A stretch of 64,000 nucleotides of DNA from Hygrocybe punicea. Its lineage: Eukaryota > Basidiomycota > Agaricomycetes > Agaricales > Hygrophoraceae. The notes under the pieces are model-generated. The model had not been told where the DNA came from and did no database searches. It saw only the letters and a program-made list of their open reading frames with translations. The translations under genes were made by a program, and so were the position numbers. The DNA lies in contig OY744463.1 in the NCBI GenBank assembly GCA_963556145.1, forward strand, positions 1,798,001 to 1,862,000, in the 5' to 3' direction. The first letter of the stretch is position 1. Each line of letters starts with the position of its first letter. This document shows, one piece after another, positions 22,479 through 34,969 of the stretch.

Positions 22479-25400
22479 TTAAGATTGAGCATATATAAAC
22501 AGTACAGCATTATTACCATTACATGACAATAAATTAATATTTGAAAAGTTATCTATATCACCTTCATTAATGCAAATTGATCTGGTTGATATACCATCAT
22601 GAAACCATACCATACTGTTGACGAATATGCGGGCAGTAAAATGTGCATCACCAAAGTACACAATTCCTCTCAATGTGTAAGCAGTGGATATGTCATCTAT
22701 TGACAAGTTTATAACTTGACTAATTATTAAATTCTCAATAGAGTCAACTGTAAACATGATTAGAGGTGGAATTTTGTTAAATGCAATAAATTTAGTAATC
22801 TCTCCCCAACACAATTGACATTTGTGCCGTTGTCTATTAACTATGATTTGAGCAAGACATGTTGAGATGGTTCCAGAAAATGAATATGAACAATGAAAGA
22901 TGGCATCACATCTATCATTTTCCAGAATGGTTATGTTTTCACAATTCATACATTTAAGACAAGTTGAAGTCATTGGTTCATTTGCTTTCATTATATAATG
23001 GGCCAAATCACTTATGGCAATGCCAACTTGACCATAAGGAAATATTTCGGGTTTATCTTGATGCAATAAATGTCTGATTGTATTTCTAACTGTTTCTAAA
23101 TCTGTTGTGTGATTCTTGGATCGTTTGAATCCTAAGCTCAAAATCTTTAATATTTCATTGATGCTATTGAATCTTTTTTTCCAACTTGATGGATCTTCAT
23201 TCCATATTGCTAGTAATATTGTAAAGAGTGAATCATAAGCACAGCTCCAATCTTGTGCATCCCATATAAACCCTTTTGGTTCATTTAATTCAATAGTACT
23301 TGTTTTTCGTCTTTTTTTCACAATGGAAGATGAACTTACAACTTGTTGTAATTTTTGTTTTTTATTTTGCAATACATTGGCTGTGGAATTTTTATGAGTG
23401 ACAGTGATTGGAACAGTTCCTTTTGCAGGAACAAAGTTGAGGTTTCTGAAATCTGCCTTTTGATTTTTGTTCATAGGTTTAATTAATTGCCATGGAGAGG
23501 GCTGTGTTGTGTATTGATTTAGTTGCTCCGTGGCTTTCCATGCAATAGCATGATGAATGTTTTTTGGAATATATGACTTTCCTTTCCATTTTCTAAATTG
23601 ATCAATGATAGAATTTCACTGATCTCCCTTGACATGGTCTGGTAAGAGTCCTTGATATTTCAGTTTGGTAATCTCATCAAGCAGTTCTAATTCTCTGAAT
23701 TCTTGCCTGAGATATCCAGAAGCACCACCTGTAATTACTTTAGGATCAAAGCCTTGCATGATGATAGTTCCTGCTGCAGAAGCACTTCTTGATAAGCAAG
23801 TATAATAGGATTGGTGGTTTCTACAACTACTGAGGTCAACTACATTGTTAGGACGAGTACGTCCTTGACATGCATAATCAGTCATTGCAAAATTAGGCAG
23901 TACCAACACTTGTTCTCTTGACAAAGATATCACATCATCATTCGGTAATGAGCACATGGTGGACGTGACATGTTTTGTAATCGGAACCACATTTTCAGGA
24001 AGTCCTTCTATGTTAATTTTTTTTGGAGGATTCAATAATCTGACAAATAAAGTGTCCAGTACAGTTTGTTGCTCAGGACCTATTGCACTCTGCCAACCCA
24101 CAACTATGCCCTCTGCTCCTTTGGTAATGCAGCACTCCGTTGCATCATTGTTTCTCAGCATCACTGGCATGCCTACACATAAGTCCAATCTTCCTGGTAT
24201 ATGATCAGAGGATGATGCATGTGGTTGGCTCCAAAGTAGCTTTCGGAGTGAGGGTTCCAATATCTTTGTGTGTCGAATAGGATCCAAAATTGTTGACATG
24301 TGATGAGATTTTCTTTTGCTATTGGAACTAGTAGGATCATTCCATCTGTCTATGGAATAGAATGATGTTAATGGTCTCCTATTTTCAGCAGCAAAACGTT
24401 GAATACCAAGTTCATTGATTTTGTCTTTTTGTGCATTCAATACAGTTATAACTGACACATTCCTGAATTTCTTTTGGGCTAATTTTGGATCATTTGGACT
24501 TTTTCCTGCAACACGAGTACGAAGAAATGCAATATCTTTGGGAGTACATGCTTTGTATCTCATGTTTTCCAAAGCAAGCCTCAGTTGGACATCTTCTTCT
24601 GACTGATTGGTTTGTCTCATATTTTCACGTAATATAACAACTGTTGTTATTTGATGCCAAAGAGCTTTGCCTATAGCCGCTTCCTGATTTGCTATAGTTT
24701 GACTGGAATTGATTTGGACACCAACGGTTCCAGAGTATAAAGGAGCACCACTCATAGCTGGTGGAAGTTGGCCAAAATCTCCTGCAAATATCATATTAAT
24801 GCCACCAAAGGGTTCATCATAAACACCATGTGCTTTTGCACACTGAGCACTGATTTTATACATATCTCTGCAAGATAACATTGACACCTCATCAATGAAA
24901 ATGTAATCCACACCATCAAGATTGGCACGGACTTGTGCAAGGGAACGAGATGATCCTCCCTGATTAATTCCAAAAATGGAGTGATATGTGGATCCATTTA
25001 CAAGGGCAGCAGCACCACCGGTTGGTGCAAGAACCACAAATCGATGATTTTCGTTGTGTTTACCAAAAAAACTAGTCAATGCTTTGATGACTTGTGATTT
25101 CCCTGTGCCTGCCATTCCACCCAGATACATGCGTAGCTTATCAGAACTATTAATCAACGTAGAGTGATTGGCAATGATATGAAATGCTCTCTTTTGGTCA
25201 GTGTTCAACTTGTAATCATTGATAGTTATATCAATAAGATGACGATCAGCTCTGTTTGCAGGAATAAACATATGGTTGATGTATGCTGCATCCACTATCT
25301 TGACATCATTATATTGAAAATTTGCCAATTTATCTATGGTTGCTGTGTTTGTTGGTAAATTTTTATTTCTGTCATCGATGATTTCTTTTTTCTTTGCAAG

Positions 25401-28400
25401 GACTGCAGCTCTCCAAAATTTTGCTGATTGTACTACAGGTGGTTCTATAGGTATCAAAGGTCCTATATCTGGGGTACCATCAATACAATCATCGAGCCAT
25501 CCTGACCTTTTCAAAGTTCTTTCAGCTATTAGCATTTGATCTTTCCTCTTTTGTCCTTTTTGACCAAGTTTCAGGAGTATTTCTGTGTCATTATTGTCTT
25601 CATCAATGTTGTTGTTGAAGTCGCCGTTAAATGCAAATTCAGCATTGTGCATGTCATCCAGTTCATCAAGACCGTTTGAGGTCGCCCATGAATACCTTAT
25701 ATCTGCAGTATTATTCTTCTGACGTTTAGCAGAGAAATCATCTCTTGCATCCAAACACTCATACCGCAGACCAAAGTATTTCATGATCTCGAGCTCTCTT
25801 TTAGAAAACTCATGGTCTACAAAAGCATTATCCCATGTTTGTAATTTACATTTGAGTTCTTTGCCACTTCTCCATGGCTTGAAAAACGTTAACATTGTAC
25901 AACAATAATATTCTCGATCACCACGGTCAGCCCTTGGCAAAGTGTTTGGAATAAAATTAGGAACTATGAAGGGATCATTCCCTTTCATTTTGGCATGGTG
26001 GGTAAGATATTGTGGATGATTGGGATGTAAAGTATAATCATTTTCAAATTTTGTCAATTTATTAAGATCAACTTCATTTGTTTTATCAACTATTTCTGGG
26101 CCTGCATTTTTATTCAAACTATCAGGTTTTAGAATTTCATCTATCTCCATGACTATATCATTATCAACGACATCAGACAAGTTGTCATCACTGGAATAGT
26201 CAACATTAGTAGTTTCAGTGCAAGAGTCAGACAAATCATCACAGCCTAGATTGTCAAAAATTTGGTTTTGCACTGGTTCTCTTCTGGCCCTTTTGGTCTT
26301 TGTTTTGGTGCGTCTTTTCTTTGGTTCCATAGTGGCAAGACGTATCCAGTCATACAGTGATACATTATCATACAAGGCTGGTCTGAACATATAATTATTT
26401 ACTTTGGAAAGTCCAATGTATGCGCCATTATTCTTACCAATAACAACCTTTTGTGCATTATCTTGGTCTTCACATATATTGGGAATTTCTTCATCAGACC
26501 ATGCACTGATAACCTCTTTAACATAAGATCTCCAAAAGAATGGCACAAATTTATGACTGGTGTAGTGATCAGGATTTCCAAGCACATATAATGAAGCCAT
26601 TGGAGCACCAATTTCCATTTTGGAGGTGAGTGAATTGACTATTTGTGTAAACAGTTTTCTGACTTTGTCTTTTCTTTTCAGGTCGCCACCAATCATTTCG
26701 GAATTCTTATCAAAAATACTTTTTATCACTTCAAAAATGCTATAGGTCTTCAAGGAGAATTTTGTAATATAATCTGTTATGTATGCAACTATGGCCTTTA
26801 TAGCAGTACCTGATAATAAGCTGGTCACATCAGAATTGCATCGTAGCATATATGTAACTTCAGGTGTCACCGTGTTCATCCAAGGTTCACCATGCTTGAG
26901 GTTGAGAGCACCAGTGTTAGGTTCTACAAAGGTTTGTTGAAAGATATCACGGGGAAATCGTCGTTTACATTCACCTTTCGAATTAAGACAATATGGCTTT
27001 TTTTTGCCATCATGCCTGTTATGTACATTTAATCGCAATAAAAGATCATCTACAACATCTTGAAACCTTTGCCACCATGTTGATCTTTTGTTGTGATATT
27101 GACAATTCATGGAACAATTATATGATGGTGGATCTGGCATGACACATGTTGGTTGTTGATATTCAGGTTTCGACATTGTCTGTTCCATTTTCTGTGATAC
27201 CTCATCTTTAGAACCTGTCATGAATTGTCCTACACACAAACTTTCCAAATATTCCACCAATCTTTTCTGAAAGTCAGAATTTTCACCCATAATTTTGTCA
27301 CGTATTTCCTGAGGTGTAAGGCATCCCTTTATCCACAACAGCATATGAAGATGCAAGGTAAGACGTCCTTGTTCCTCTACCGTTGCATAATAACCTGATG
27401 TGTTTCCATACAGGCCAGGATGAGATTCATTTATTCCTAATATATGTTTGATGAACATTTCAGTAGTAAAGTGAAAGAAGCGGGCTCCAGCAACTGGATT
27501 GTTTGCAATTAGTTTGTAACAATCCTGGGGTAGACGTAGTTTAGGATAAAACTTTTCTTTGTTGTCAGCATAATATAAGCATAGTGGGTGATTGATGTCT
27601 GCAGGTGCAAAAGTGATAAACCAAGTCGGAGCACCAATATAGGATATCAGAGACCAAATCTCATTTCGCATGTATTTCTTGTTAGTAATTGAACCTTTGA
27701 CCTGACCAGCTACGTGATCCAGATCAGAAATGAGTTTATAGCATGCTTTCTCTTCCGATGTATCTGGTTTGACTCTATCACCTCTAGACAATCTTTTAGA
27801 GAGGTCATCCAAAACAGCTGTATTGATATTCATCAGGCGATCTGCAATATCGTTGAAATTATGTTTGTTAGTCAACAAATATCCTCTGGTTGTACTGTCT
27901 TTGATTTGTTCTTGATTGAATGCAATCAATGGAAAATAGGGATCGGTTTGAAATCTTTTGTCATGGTACATCAGGAGATGTCTTTTGTGCATCATATCAC
28001 TGATGCTTAAAACATCCTTGTCTATGCTGCTAATACCACCCAAGCCATATGGAAATAGGCAGGGGAACATCATAGGATATAATTGAGGATTATTAAAGAA
28101 TGATTCTGGATTTCTAGCATGGCTTATGGCAAGAACACCACCATGGTCATCTATCAAGTGCTTGGTGGCTCTAGCTATTAATGCTTTTGGACTTGTAATA
28201 TCTAGATCTTCGCCAGTTACACCACTAACAACAAAGGGACAAGGCCCATCTTCAACACCATCTTCCTCTTCATTGTCAAATGCACTAGTGGCTTCCGGTT
28301 CCTTATTTGTGTCTGCTGGTCGATATGCAACCACAACAGGAATTCCATGATCTGGATATTGTGCTAGATTTTCATAGGAGATATCTAAATCATAGTAATC

Positions 28401-30212
28401 CATGTGATTCAATTTCAGCCATTCTAAAGCTGCTGAAACTCGCCTTCGGCGAACCAATAAAGGCGTTCGCTCCATGTCTTCTGGAGTTGGTCTGGCAGGA
28501 CCAGTGAAAATAAAGGCTAGCACTTCATCAAGTTCTTTAATTGTTGGAGGCAACCGTTGATATATCTTTGGTGTTGGGTTTTGAAACATGATGGCATTTG
28601 CTTTCATTTTATGCATCCCAGAGGAGACATGAACAATACATTTGTTGTGACGAACACGGGCAATCAAAAGTTGTTCAGCAAATGTTAGATTTTGAAGTTG
28701 TGCAGGAATTCTTCCCATCCAAAGTCCATTTGCCAAAGCATATTTGGGAGTTTGGCCTTTATTCAGACTGAGCACACATGGTTTGCATATCCATTTACAT
28801 GTGTCATCTAGCACTGGACCTTTGATATCCTCTATTGGATCAGAACAATGATATCGTTCACATCTTGTGATTCCCATATTGTTTCTAGTTAAGATTTTCA
28901 GATTAACCTTCGTCTTTGACAATAAAGACATGTTCTTCAACGCAACCAATTGACCACATACAGCACACCCACTTTCTTGGAAACATTCGGGTGATGTATC
29001 TCTGCACCAGTTGCTGATTATGGTTTTCTTCAATTCAATAGATGGTGGACGAGGAGGAAATAATTGCTCATCTGACTTGTCCAATTCTTCTTTCATTTTA
29101 GTCTGAGTTTCTTCTTTTCCGCACTCATATGTTTCTGTCATTTGTTGTCATTTGTACCACTCTTTACACTTATCTTTATTTGATTTAATATCATGCACAT
29201 GAAAAATAGAAACATGAGTATCACAAGCTGAACAATGATGCCTCATTAATGCCACAGATAGATCTTGTCCATGTAATCTTCGTAATGTCTTTGACAAATA
29301 TATACCATGTATTGTTGTTATTTCACCAATATCCTTCACTGTCAAATTTGGCAGAAGTTCATGTAAAGACATTTTAACACATGCATAATTTTTTCTATCT
29401 TCATATAAAGTGTTGGCAGTTTGTTCATCAATATGCCCCACATATTCGAATAATATGTCAGAATCATGGTTGATATTATTAGACGGTAGCATGAAAGATT
29501 GAATAAAGCTAAACTTGAATGTTGGTATTCGTTTACCACCACCAATGTAGTCATATCTATGAACAGAATTTATATATAAAGATTTAAACAAGTTTCTGAA
29601 TAAATTCAAATTGAACATAATTATGTTTGAACGGCTATGCCGTATTATGAAACATAGTGTGGTCCACAGCAACGTTGCATGTGATAGAGAACTAGTAATA
29701 CAATGAAACAAATATGATCTGAAATCATGTCGTCTCAATAGCGATCGCATTAGCAATGCATTGATCATTTTACAACGACATTGAACAGTGATAGGTTTGA
29801 GAAGACAATACAAAGCGAAGAGATATTTAGGAGGTAAGAAATATGTTCTGTCATATTGAATAGAACGTAATTGCATTTTGAACGTGCTATTTTTAAATGT
29901 AGTCCAAACGAATAATGGATCGACCGTCAAGTTATCTTTTGTTATTTCAATGAACTTTACACATTGTGTTGCATTTATTTGCATCAATATTGTTGCATCG
30001 CCCTGATCTGGGGCAAACTCATGTTCTATGAGTTTTCTTTGAAAAACACCCAATTCTTGGGTCAATGCCGATATCAAAGGAGCGGATATTGGTTCAAGAG
30101 AGATATACATAAGTTGGTCTTGGCATAGTTGTGGAAATATGGTTGTGTTTGCAAGGAAATGTAGATAAGTCAATACCGCAATGCAGACATGCATGATATC
30201 GTGGAGATTCAT
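22479..30212 (-). pseudogene. Helitron Rep-helicase with C-terminal cysteine-protease-like domain
   Basis: Seen: one frame of 2578 codons is interrupted only by TGA at 29150-29148 and 23618-23616. Part 1 (354 aa) ends with a zinc-like ALMRHHCSACDTHVSIFHV. Part 2 (1841 aa) contains GCAVCGQ and CKWICKPC pairs, the Helitron N-like block, the HUH-type motif RLTLHLHMLLWI (about residue 597) and YITDYITK with the catalytic tyrosines (about 789). Its PIF1-like helicase has GGMAGTGKSQVIKAL (Walker A, about 1345), DYIFIDEVSML and GDFGQLPP. Part 3 has WDAQDWSCAYDSLFTILL, a likely catalytic Cys, zinc-like CLKCMNCENI and CQLC, and YFGDAHFTARIF...WFHDG with a likely His, resembling USP-type peptidases. 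Family knowledge: Rep nicks and joins during rolling-circle transposition. Peptidase identity is my inference. Confidence 0.85.
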
Positions 30213-30505
30213 GTGGATTGGTGATAGTAAGAGAAAGCACCGCCCATGTATCTATTTAACTAGTTAAGTGGTTCGGATCATGAACAACAATTAACACAAT
30301 TGGATTGATCATATGACATTATCTTATTTGTAAGCTCTTCCAAAAACATCATAAGGTGTGCCTGAAGCTTTATAATGTTTTTATTCAATTGAATGTTTTC
30401 GTAACATACGTAATATTCCGGTACTGAATAGTCATAGCTTTCCTTGGAGTGATGGTTATGCTTGCCACCATATGAGGGGGATTTGTTACAGTTGTCACAG
30501 GGGAT

Positions 30506-30690
30506 GGATGAGGAATTTACCATCAAATAATATTGAGATCTCCACTCAATTATTTTTGTTGTTATCATAAGTCCGAAAACGTTGTAAAAAGTGGATAACG
30601 TTATGTTTTCGACATTTTTGGACTTATGATAGCAACAAAATAATTGAGTGGAGATCTCAATATTATTTGATGGCAAAAAATTCCTCATCC
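30506..30690. repeat. Long hairpin (about 76/86-bp arms)
   Basis: Left arm 30506-30581 and right arm 30605-30690 are inverted copies. They share TAATTGAGTGGAGATCTCAA and GGACTTATGATARCAACAAA, differ by a few bases and one small insertion, and are separated by about 23 nt. The hairpin lies upstream of the Helitron frame, within or next to its 5' region. An open frame across it (about 148 codons) looks incidental. Confidence 0.8.
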
Positions 30691-30724
30691 GTCTCCTATG
30701 TGTCTCCCCATTTAATTGGTCCAT

Positions 30725-31162
30725 AAAGTTGGCAGTTCTGGTTTATTACATATATTCAATTTGAATGTTCATTAACTCGAGTCATAGTAATCCAAGGTTG
30801 TCCTTCTCATGTTACCTTCTCATGTTACCTGTGGTGGCTGTACTGACAAACGTGAACTGAAATTAATACACTTAATTTAGGCAAACAGGTTTTCAGTCAC
30901 CAAGATCGATGTCTTATGTGATATCTGTGTATACTTATTATCTTACTCAATTGTTATGGTCATAGGAAAGTAACACAAGCCATTTTCAATAGAGCAAAAA
31001 AAGAAATGTACAGATATTGTACAAATGTAAAGAATGGCAGTAGAGGAGGACGTTGAGGGCACAGATTACCAACAGATTACCAGAAATCAACGACTGAGAT
31101 AAAAGTGTCTTTAGTCAAATATAATTAATACTCCACAAAAAGAGGACTTACAGCAACCGAAA
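30725..31162. other. Spacer near the presumed Helitron 5' end
   Basis: This is AT-rich non-coding DNA with a direct repeat of CTTCTCATGTTACCT at about 30802-30831. The Helitron boundary should fall here but cannot be placed. Confidence 0.35.
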
Positions 31163-33077
31163 CTAAGGGCCAGGGTCCGGTTTAGATGTTGACGCCTTGG
31201 GAGATGAAGGCCTTGTTTGGCTCGGCGTAATCGAGACTAGGATATCGTGAGGAACGATATTGCTCCAATCTACATCCATTGATAAACCGCCTGGCTCCGC
31301 CGGGGTCGACGACTGATGGCGTGACGATGCACGCGTATTGGGACGGAATCCTAGGATATTGATAAGATCAGATGTGAAATCTATATAGAGTGTGATGTGC
31401 ATACCCGGAGTTGGAGACTTCTTCGGAGGCTTCGCTGGCTGGAGCCTTTCTGCGATAATACCGGCTTGCTCCGATGCCAGATCCAACTTCCTCCTCTTTG
31501 CTGTCTCGCCATCCTCGTGATCGCCGCTGAGAGAGTCCTGTATGGGTTTGGGAGGTCCATCGTTGTCGTGCATGATTACATCGTCATCAGAATGCAACAA
31601 CCCCTCCCATTCTGGTCCTAACAAGCCCAACTTTGCGGATTCCAGTGGCACATCATCCGACTCGGAGGAGACGGGTGGTTTAACTTCCACTGTCAATTTT
31701 TCGGATTCCAATTTCTTGGATCCGCGCGACGGCGCAATTTCGACAGCGACTGCGAGATGTCAGTGCATTATTCAGAGCAAAGTGAGTAACGTACGCATTT
31801 GAGCCTTTGATCATTTCTTCTTTACCGGGGCTACGTCCTCCTCCATCTTGATATCGTCTATGCATGAATGAACAATATGCGTTATAAGCTTGATATTTAG
31901 AATTTAATAACTCACCGTCAGCGTCGTCATCGGGTTTGGACTTCACGGTGCGTTCTGTGATGATGAGGAGTTACCGTGTGTGATGATCACAGACAATGAA
32001 AGTACTTACTGGGCTTGGGCTTGGGCTTGGGCTTCTTTTTGTCCTTCTCGGACGAATTGTCTGCGCCACCTGAATATTCAGTACATCTATACACTGCTAT
32101 GGTTAAAAATTTGTACAAACCAGCGGAGGATGTCTTCTGTTTTTTGACCGATTTTGACTTGGCTTTGCCCTTGCCCTTGCCCTGGGGAACCGGCTCTTCT
32201 GCAAATGTATTATATTATTAGCACATTCACACATGTAATTATAGATCATACCTTCATCGTCCTCCGCCACATCGGCATCGACGAGGACACTATGTCCTTT
32301 ACACCAAGCAATAACATGACCGATGATTTCGAGCTTTGTGGCGTCCGGAAGCCCACCGAACGACCAATTTGCAGAGGTTCCGCTGTGCCATGCTGGCACA
32401 GATTCGTCGTATTTCGCCCAATCTATGATGCCAGATGTCATAATCCATTTGTCTGCCAATGCGTATATATACTCACCGAGGTCCTCTGGCATGGTCTCGG
32501 TGCTAACAGCGCCATGTTGAATCAATGCCGATGGAGAATGCTTGCCGACATAAAACTCTTTGAGGAGCCAATCGTCGAAAATCTTGCTTCGCCAGTCACG
32601 GGCAACCTCGTTGGCCCGTTTTGCGACCAAAACCTCTGCCCAAATTTCGTCCATGACGGTGTCGGTATACTTGAGGTAATCCCGAAGTAAATCGGTCCCT
32701 TCCTTATCGTTTTTGACGTAGTCCAGCGAGTAGTGGGGTGCCTTGTTGTATGCGACGGCTGCTGTCGCGTAGATGTACATATCCATTTGATAAATCAATC
32801 GACGCAGCGGTTCCTCATATCGTTCGGGCATTTCCCGCCATAACTTGCCTTGGGCGGTGGCATCGTGAGGGTGGGTCTTCAGTACATAGAGATTACGAGA
32901 GAAGACGGGAACGGTGCCGGATTCCTTGTTGGGTGCCGGAATCTTCGGCGGGACCATGTACTGGATTTGGAAGATGCGATGCAGCTCCTGCAGCTTTTTG
33001 GGCGGCGCATCAGGCCAGTATTTGAAAGCCGCGGGATTGACGGCGGGAGTTGAAGTTTTGACGACTGGCAAGGACAT
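31163..33077 (-). CDS. Unknown gene A: conserved N-terminal region, charged C-terminal tail
   Basis: Seen: the first exon starts MSLPVVKTSTPAVNPAAFKY and contains WPDAPPKKLQELHRIFQIQY, RNLYVLKTHPHDATAQG and WAEVLVAKRANEVARDWRSK. A 50-nt intron removes the segment after PEDL, and exons continue DESVPAWHSGTSANWSFGG and VIAWCKGHSVLVDADVAEDD. Several small exons then give Lys-rich (KGKGKAKSKSVKKQK, KDKKKPKPKPK) and acidic stretches, ending in a disordered tail that includes VPLESAKLGLLGPEWEGLL. I do not recognise the family. Intron-exon structure and lack of stops suggest a functional gene. It sits between the Helitron and the palindrome cluster and is divergent from gene B. Confidence 0.6.
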
Positions 33078-33440
33078 GGTAGCTGTAGTAGAATCTTTGT
33101 GGTGGGCGTCTGAGGGAAAAAACGAGGGGAACGGAAAACGTTGGATGTCAGGGTCGATGCCCTAGCCTATGAAGCAACTGGCCAGGTCAGATGACCTGTA
33201 AACGACACATGTTCGGCATTGTATACATTGATCGGACACGCGGTGTACAAATAACATACAACCAAACAGATTCTGAAGTTGTGCCGTAATACATCCTTAA
33301 AATGTCGATAAGCGCTATTTGTCATGTAGCTATACAAATATATATTGTTAACTTGTGACACGTCGAAGAGATCGAACATGCTTGATGTTAATATACATAA
33401 TGGTATGGTCATTAACATAGACAATGGATTATCGAACGCT

Positions 33441-33900
33441 TGTCGAACACTCGTCGAACAGGCCGAACAGTGTTCGAAAAGTGTTCGACAAGTCAATGCT
33501 ACGTCAATAAATCAAGTGGAATATATATTAACGTAGCAATGACTTGTCAAACACTTGTCGAACAGTGTTCGGCCTGTTCGACAAGTGTTCGACAAGCCAA
33601 TGCTACGTCAATACATTAAGTGGAATATATATTAACAAAGCAATGACTTGTCGAACACTTGTCGAACAGTGTTCGGCCTGTTCGACAAGTGTTCGACAAG
33701 TCATTGCTTTGTTAATATATATTCCACTTAATGTATTGACGTAGCATTGGCTTGTCGAACACTTGTCGAACAGGCCGAACACTGTTCGACAAGAGTTCGA
33801 CAAGCCATACGGACATTGATTAACGCATCAAGATGCATATGACTAACCGAACACTTGCCGAACAGTGTTCGGCCTGTTCGACACGTGTTCGGCAGGTCGT
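33441..33900. repeat. Cluster of GTTCGACAAG palindromes, with a 260-bp inverted repeat
   Basis: At least five copies of CTTGTCGAACACTTGTCGAA followed by CAGTGTTCGGCCTG and its inverse occur here. 33544-33668 and 33679-33803 are inverted copies of each other (125-bp arms, 10-bp spacer, centre 33673.5) that include the linker TTAATATATATTCCACTTAA. A related cluster lies at 48480-49030. The remainder of 33078-34177 is AT-rich spacer upstream of two divergent genes. Confidence 0.88.
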
Positions 33901-34969
33901 TACATTGTTATTCATTCTAAAGACAAATATGGGTGCACAACCAACCCCTTGCCGATCCAACCGGGGGAGCATCATTGTTGCCGTTGTCACCTGACACGAA
34001 TCTGATATCATTGATAGTCAAAACGATTATCCAAACTTGATTAACTCTTCTTCTCCTTCACACTCACCATCTCACAACACATCCCGAGTTATAGAACACA
34101 TACCGGTATATCACAGTACCATTCTGAACCCCGTTGAATTTACAAACTAACATAATCTGATCTGTTAGACCTTCAATATGCCCAAATCTCGCAAGGAAGT
34201 TGGCTACGAAGTGTGCCACCACATCTGTCCAGGACGAAACTGCCTCTCGATGCAGACGCAAACTATCCTCTGGAAAAGGGAAGGAAGTTCCTGTCAGCGC
34301 CATTGTGGATCCGCAAGCAAGCATCCAAATTGCATCGCATCCGGTACCTGTCCTCTATCCAGCTGTATTGGACAGAAGGGCGCAGAAAATTCCATAGGTG
34401 TTCGAAATGCTACTGAAGAGGAACTTGCGTTGTTGCCATCGACGGTGTCCAATACACCAGATCCCACTTCCGATGTGGAGATGGAGGATGCAGCCATGAG
34501 CACAATTACACAGTCCGTCAGGACCGATCCCGTTTTCCACATAATCTTTGTTCTTGATCCCACCACCCGTATTACAAGCAAAGCCGCTGCAACCAATGAT
34601 CTTGCATTCGTCAACGTTACGATTTCACAAGACGAGTACGAAACCGTCTCGCACCTCGATGGTTATATTCACAATCTCAAGGCACACAAGACGCGATATT
34701 TCGTTTGCATGCAGGAATGGGTTTGTATATTTTAAAAATGTATGGAGAATTATCGCTAAAGAATACTTTCCAATTCCAGGTTTATGTTGCTATGCGAATG
34801 CACTACTGGCAGTGTGACGAGCCCAACAGTGCAATACGCCGCTTCAATGTTGAATACATGTTTTGGCCGGAGTTCGCTCATCAGTAGACCCAGTCGTTTT
34901 GGTTAACCCAATCGCAGATATAGTTGCAAAAGGTAGGTACACATAGCGCAGTTGCTTGCTGGGGGGGTA

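Larger units (their letters stand above)
22407..30724 (-). mobile_element. Helitron (5' end not resolved)
   Basis: The 3' end is placed by the hairpin-CTAG terminus. The body holds one giant reading frame (30212-22479) with Rep and helicase domains. The 5' TC terminus should lie on the right, somewhere between about 30.7 and 31.1 kb; no candidate was convincing. The AT-rich coding style (many AAT, ATT, TTT codons) differs sharply from the host genes at 1-13 kb, as expected for an element with its own history. Confidence 0.8.

Noticed and set aside
23616..29150. TGA codons as programmed readthrough or selenocysteine sites in the Helitron protein
   Set aside because: TGA stops also occur in unrelated transposase, LINE and zinc-gene frames, and the LTR pair shows CpG transitions; deamination of CGA explains all cases without recoding.
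30278..30724. 148-codon minus-strand frame as a separate gene
   Set aside because: It runs through both arms of a long hairpin and has no family features; probably incidental.
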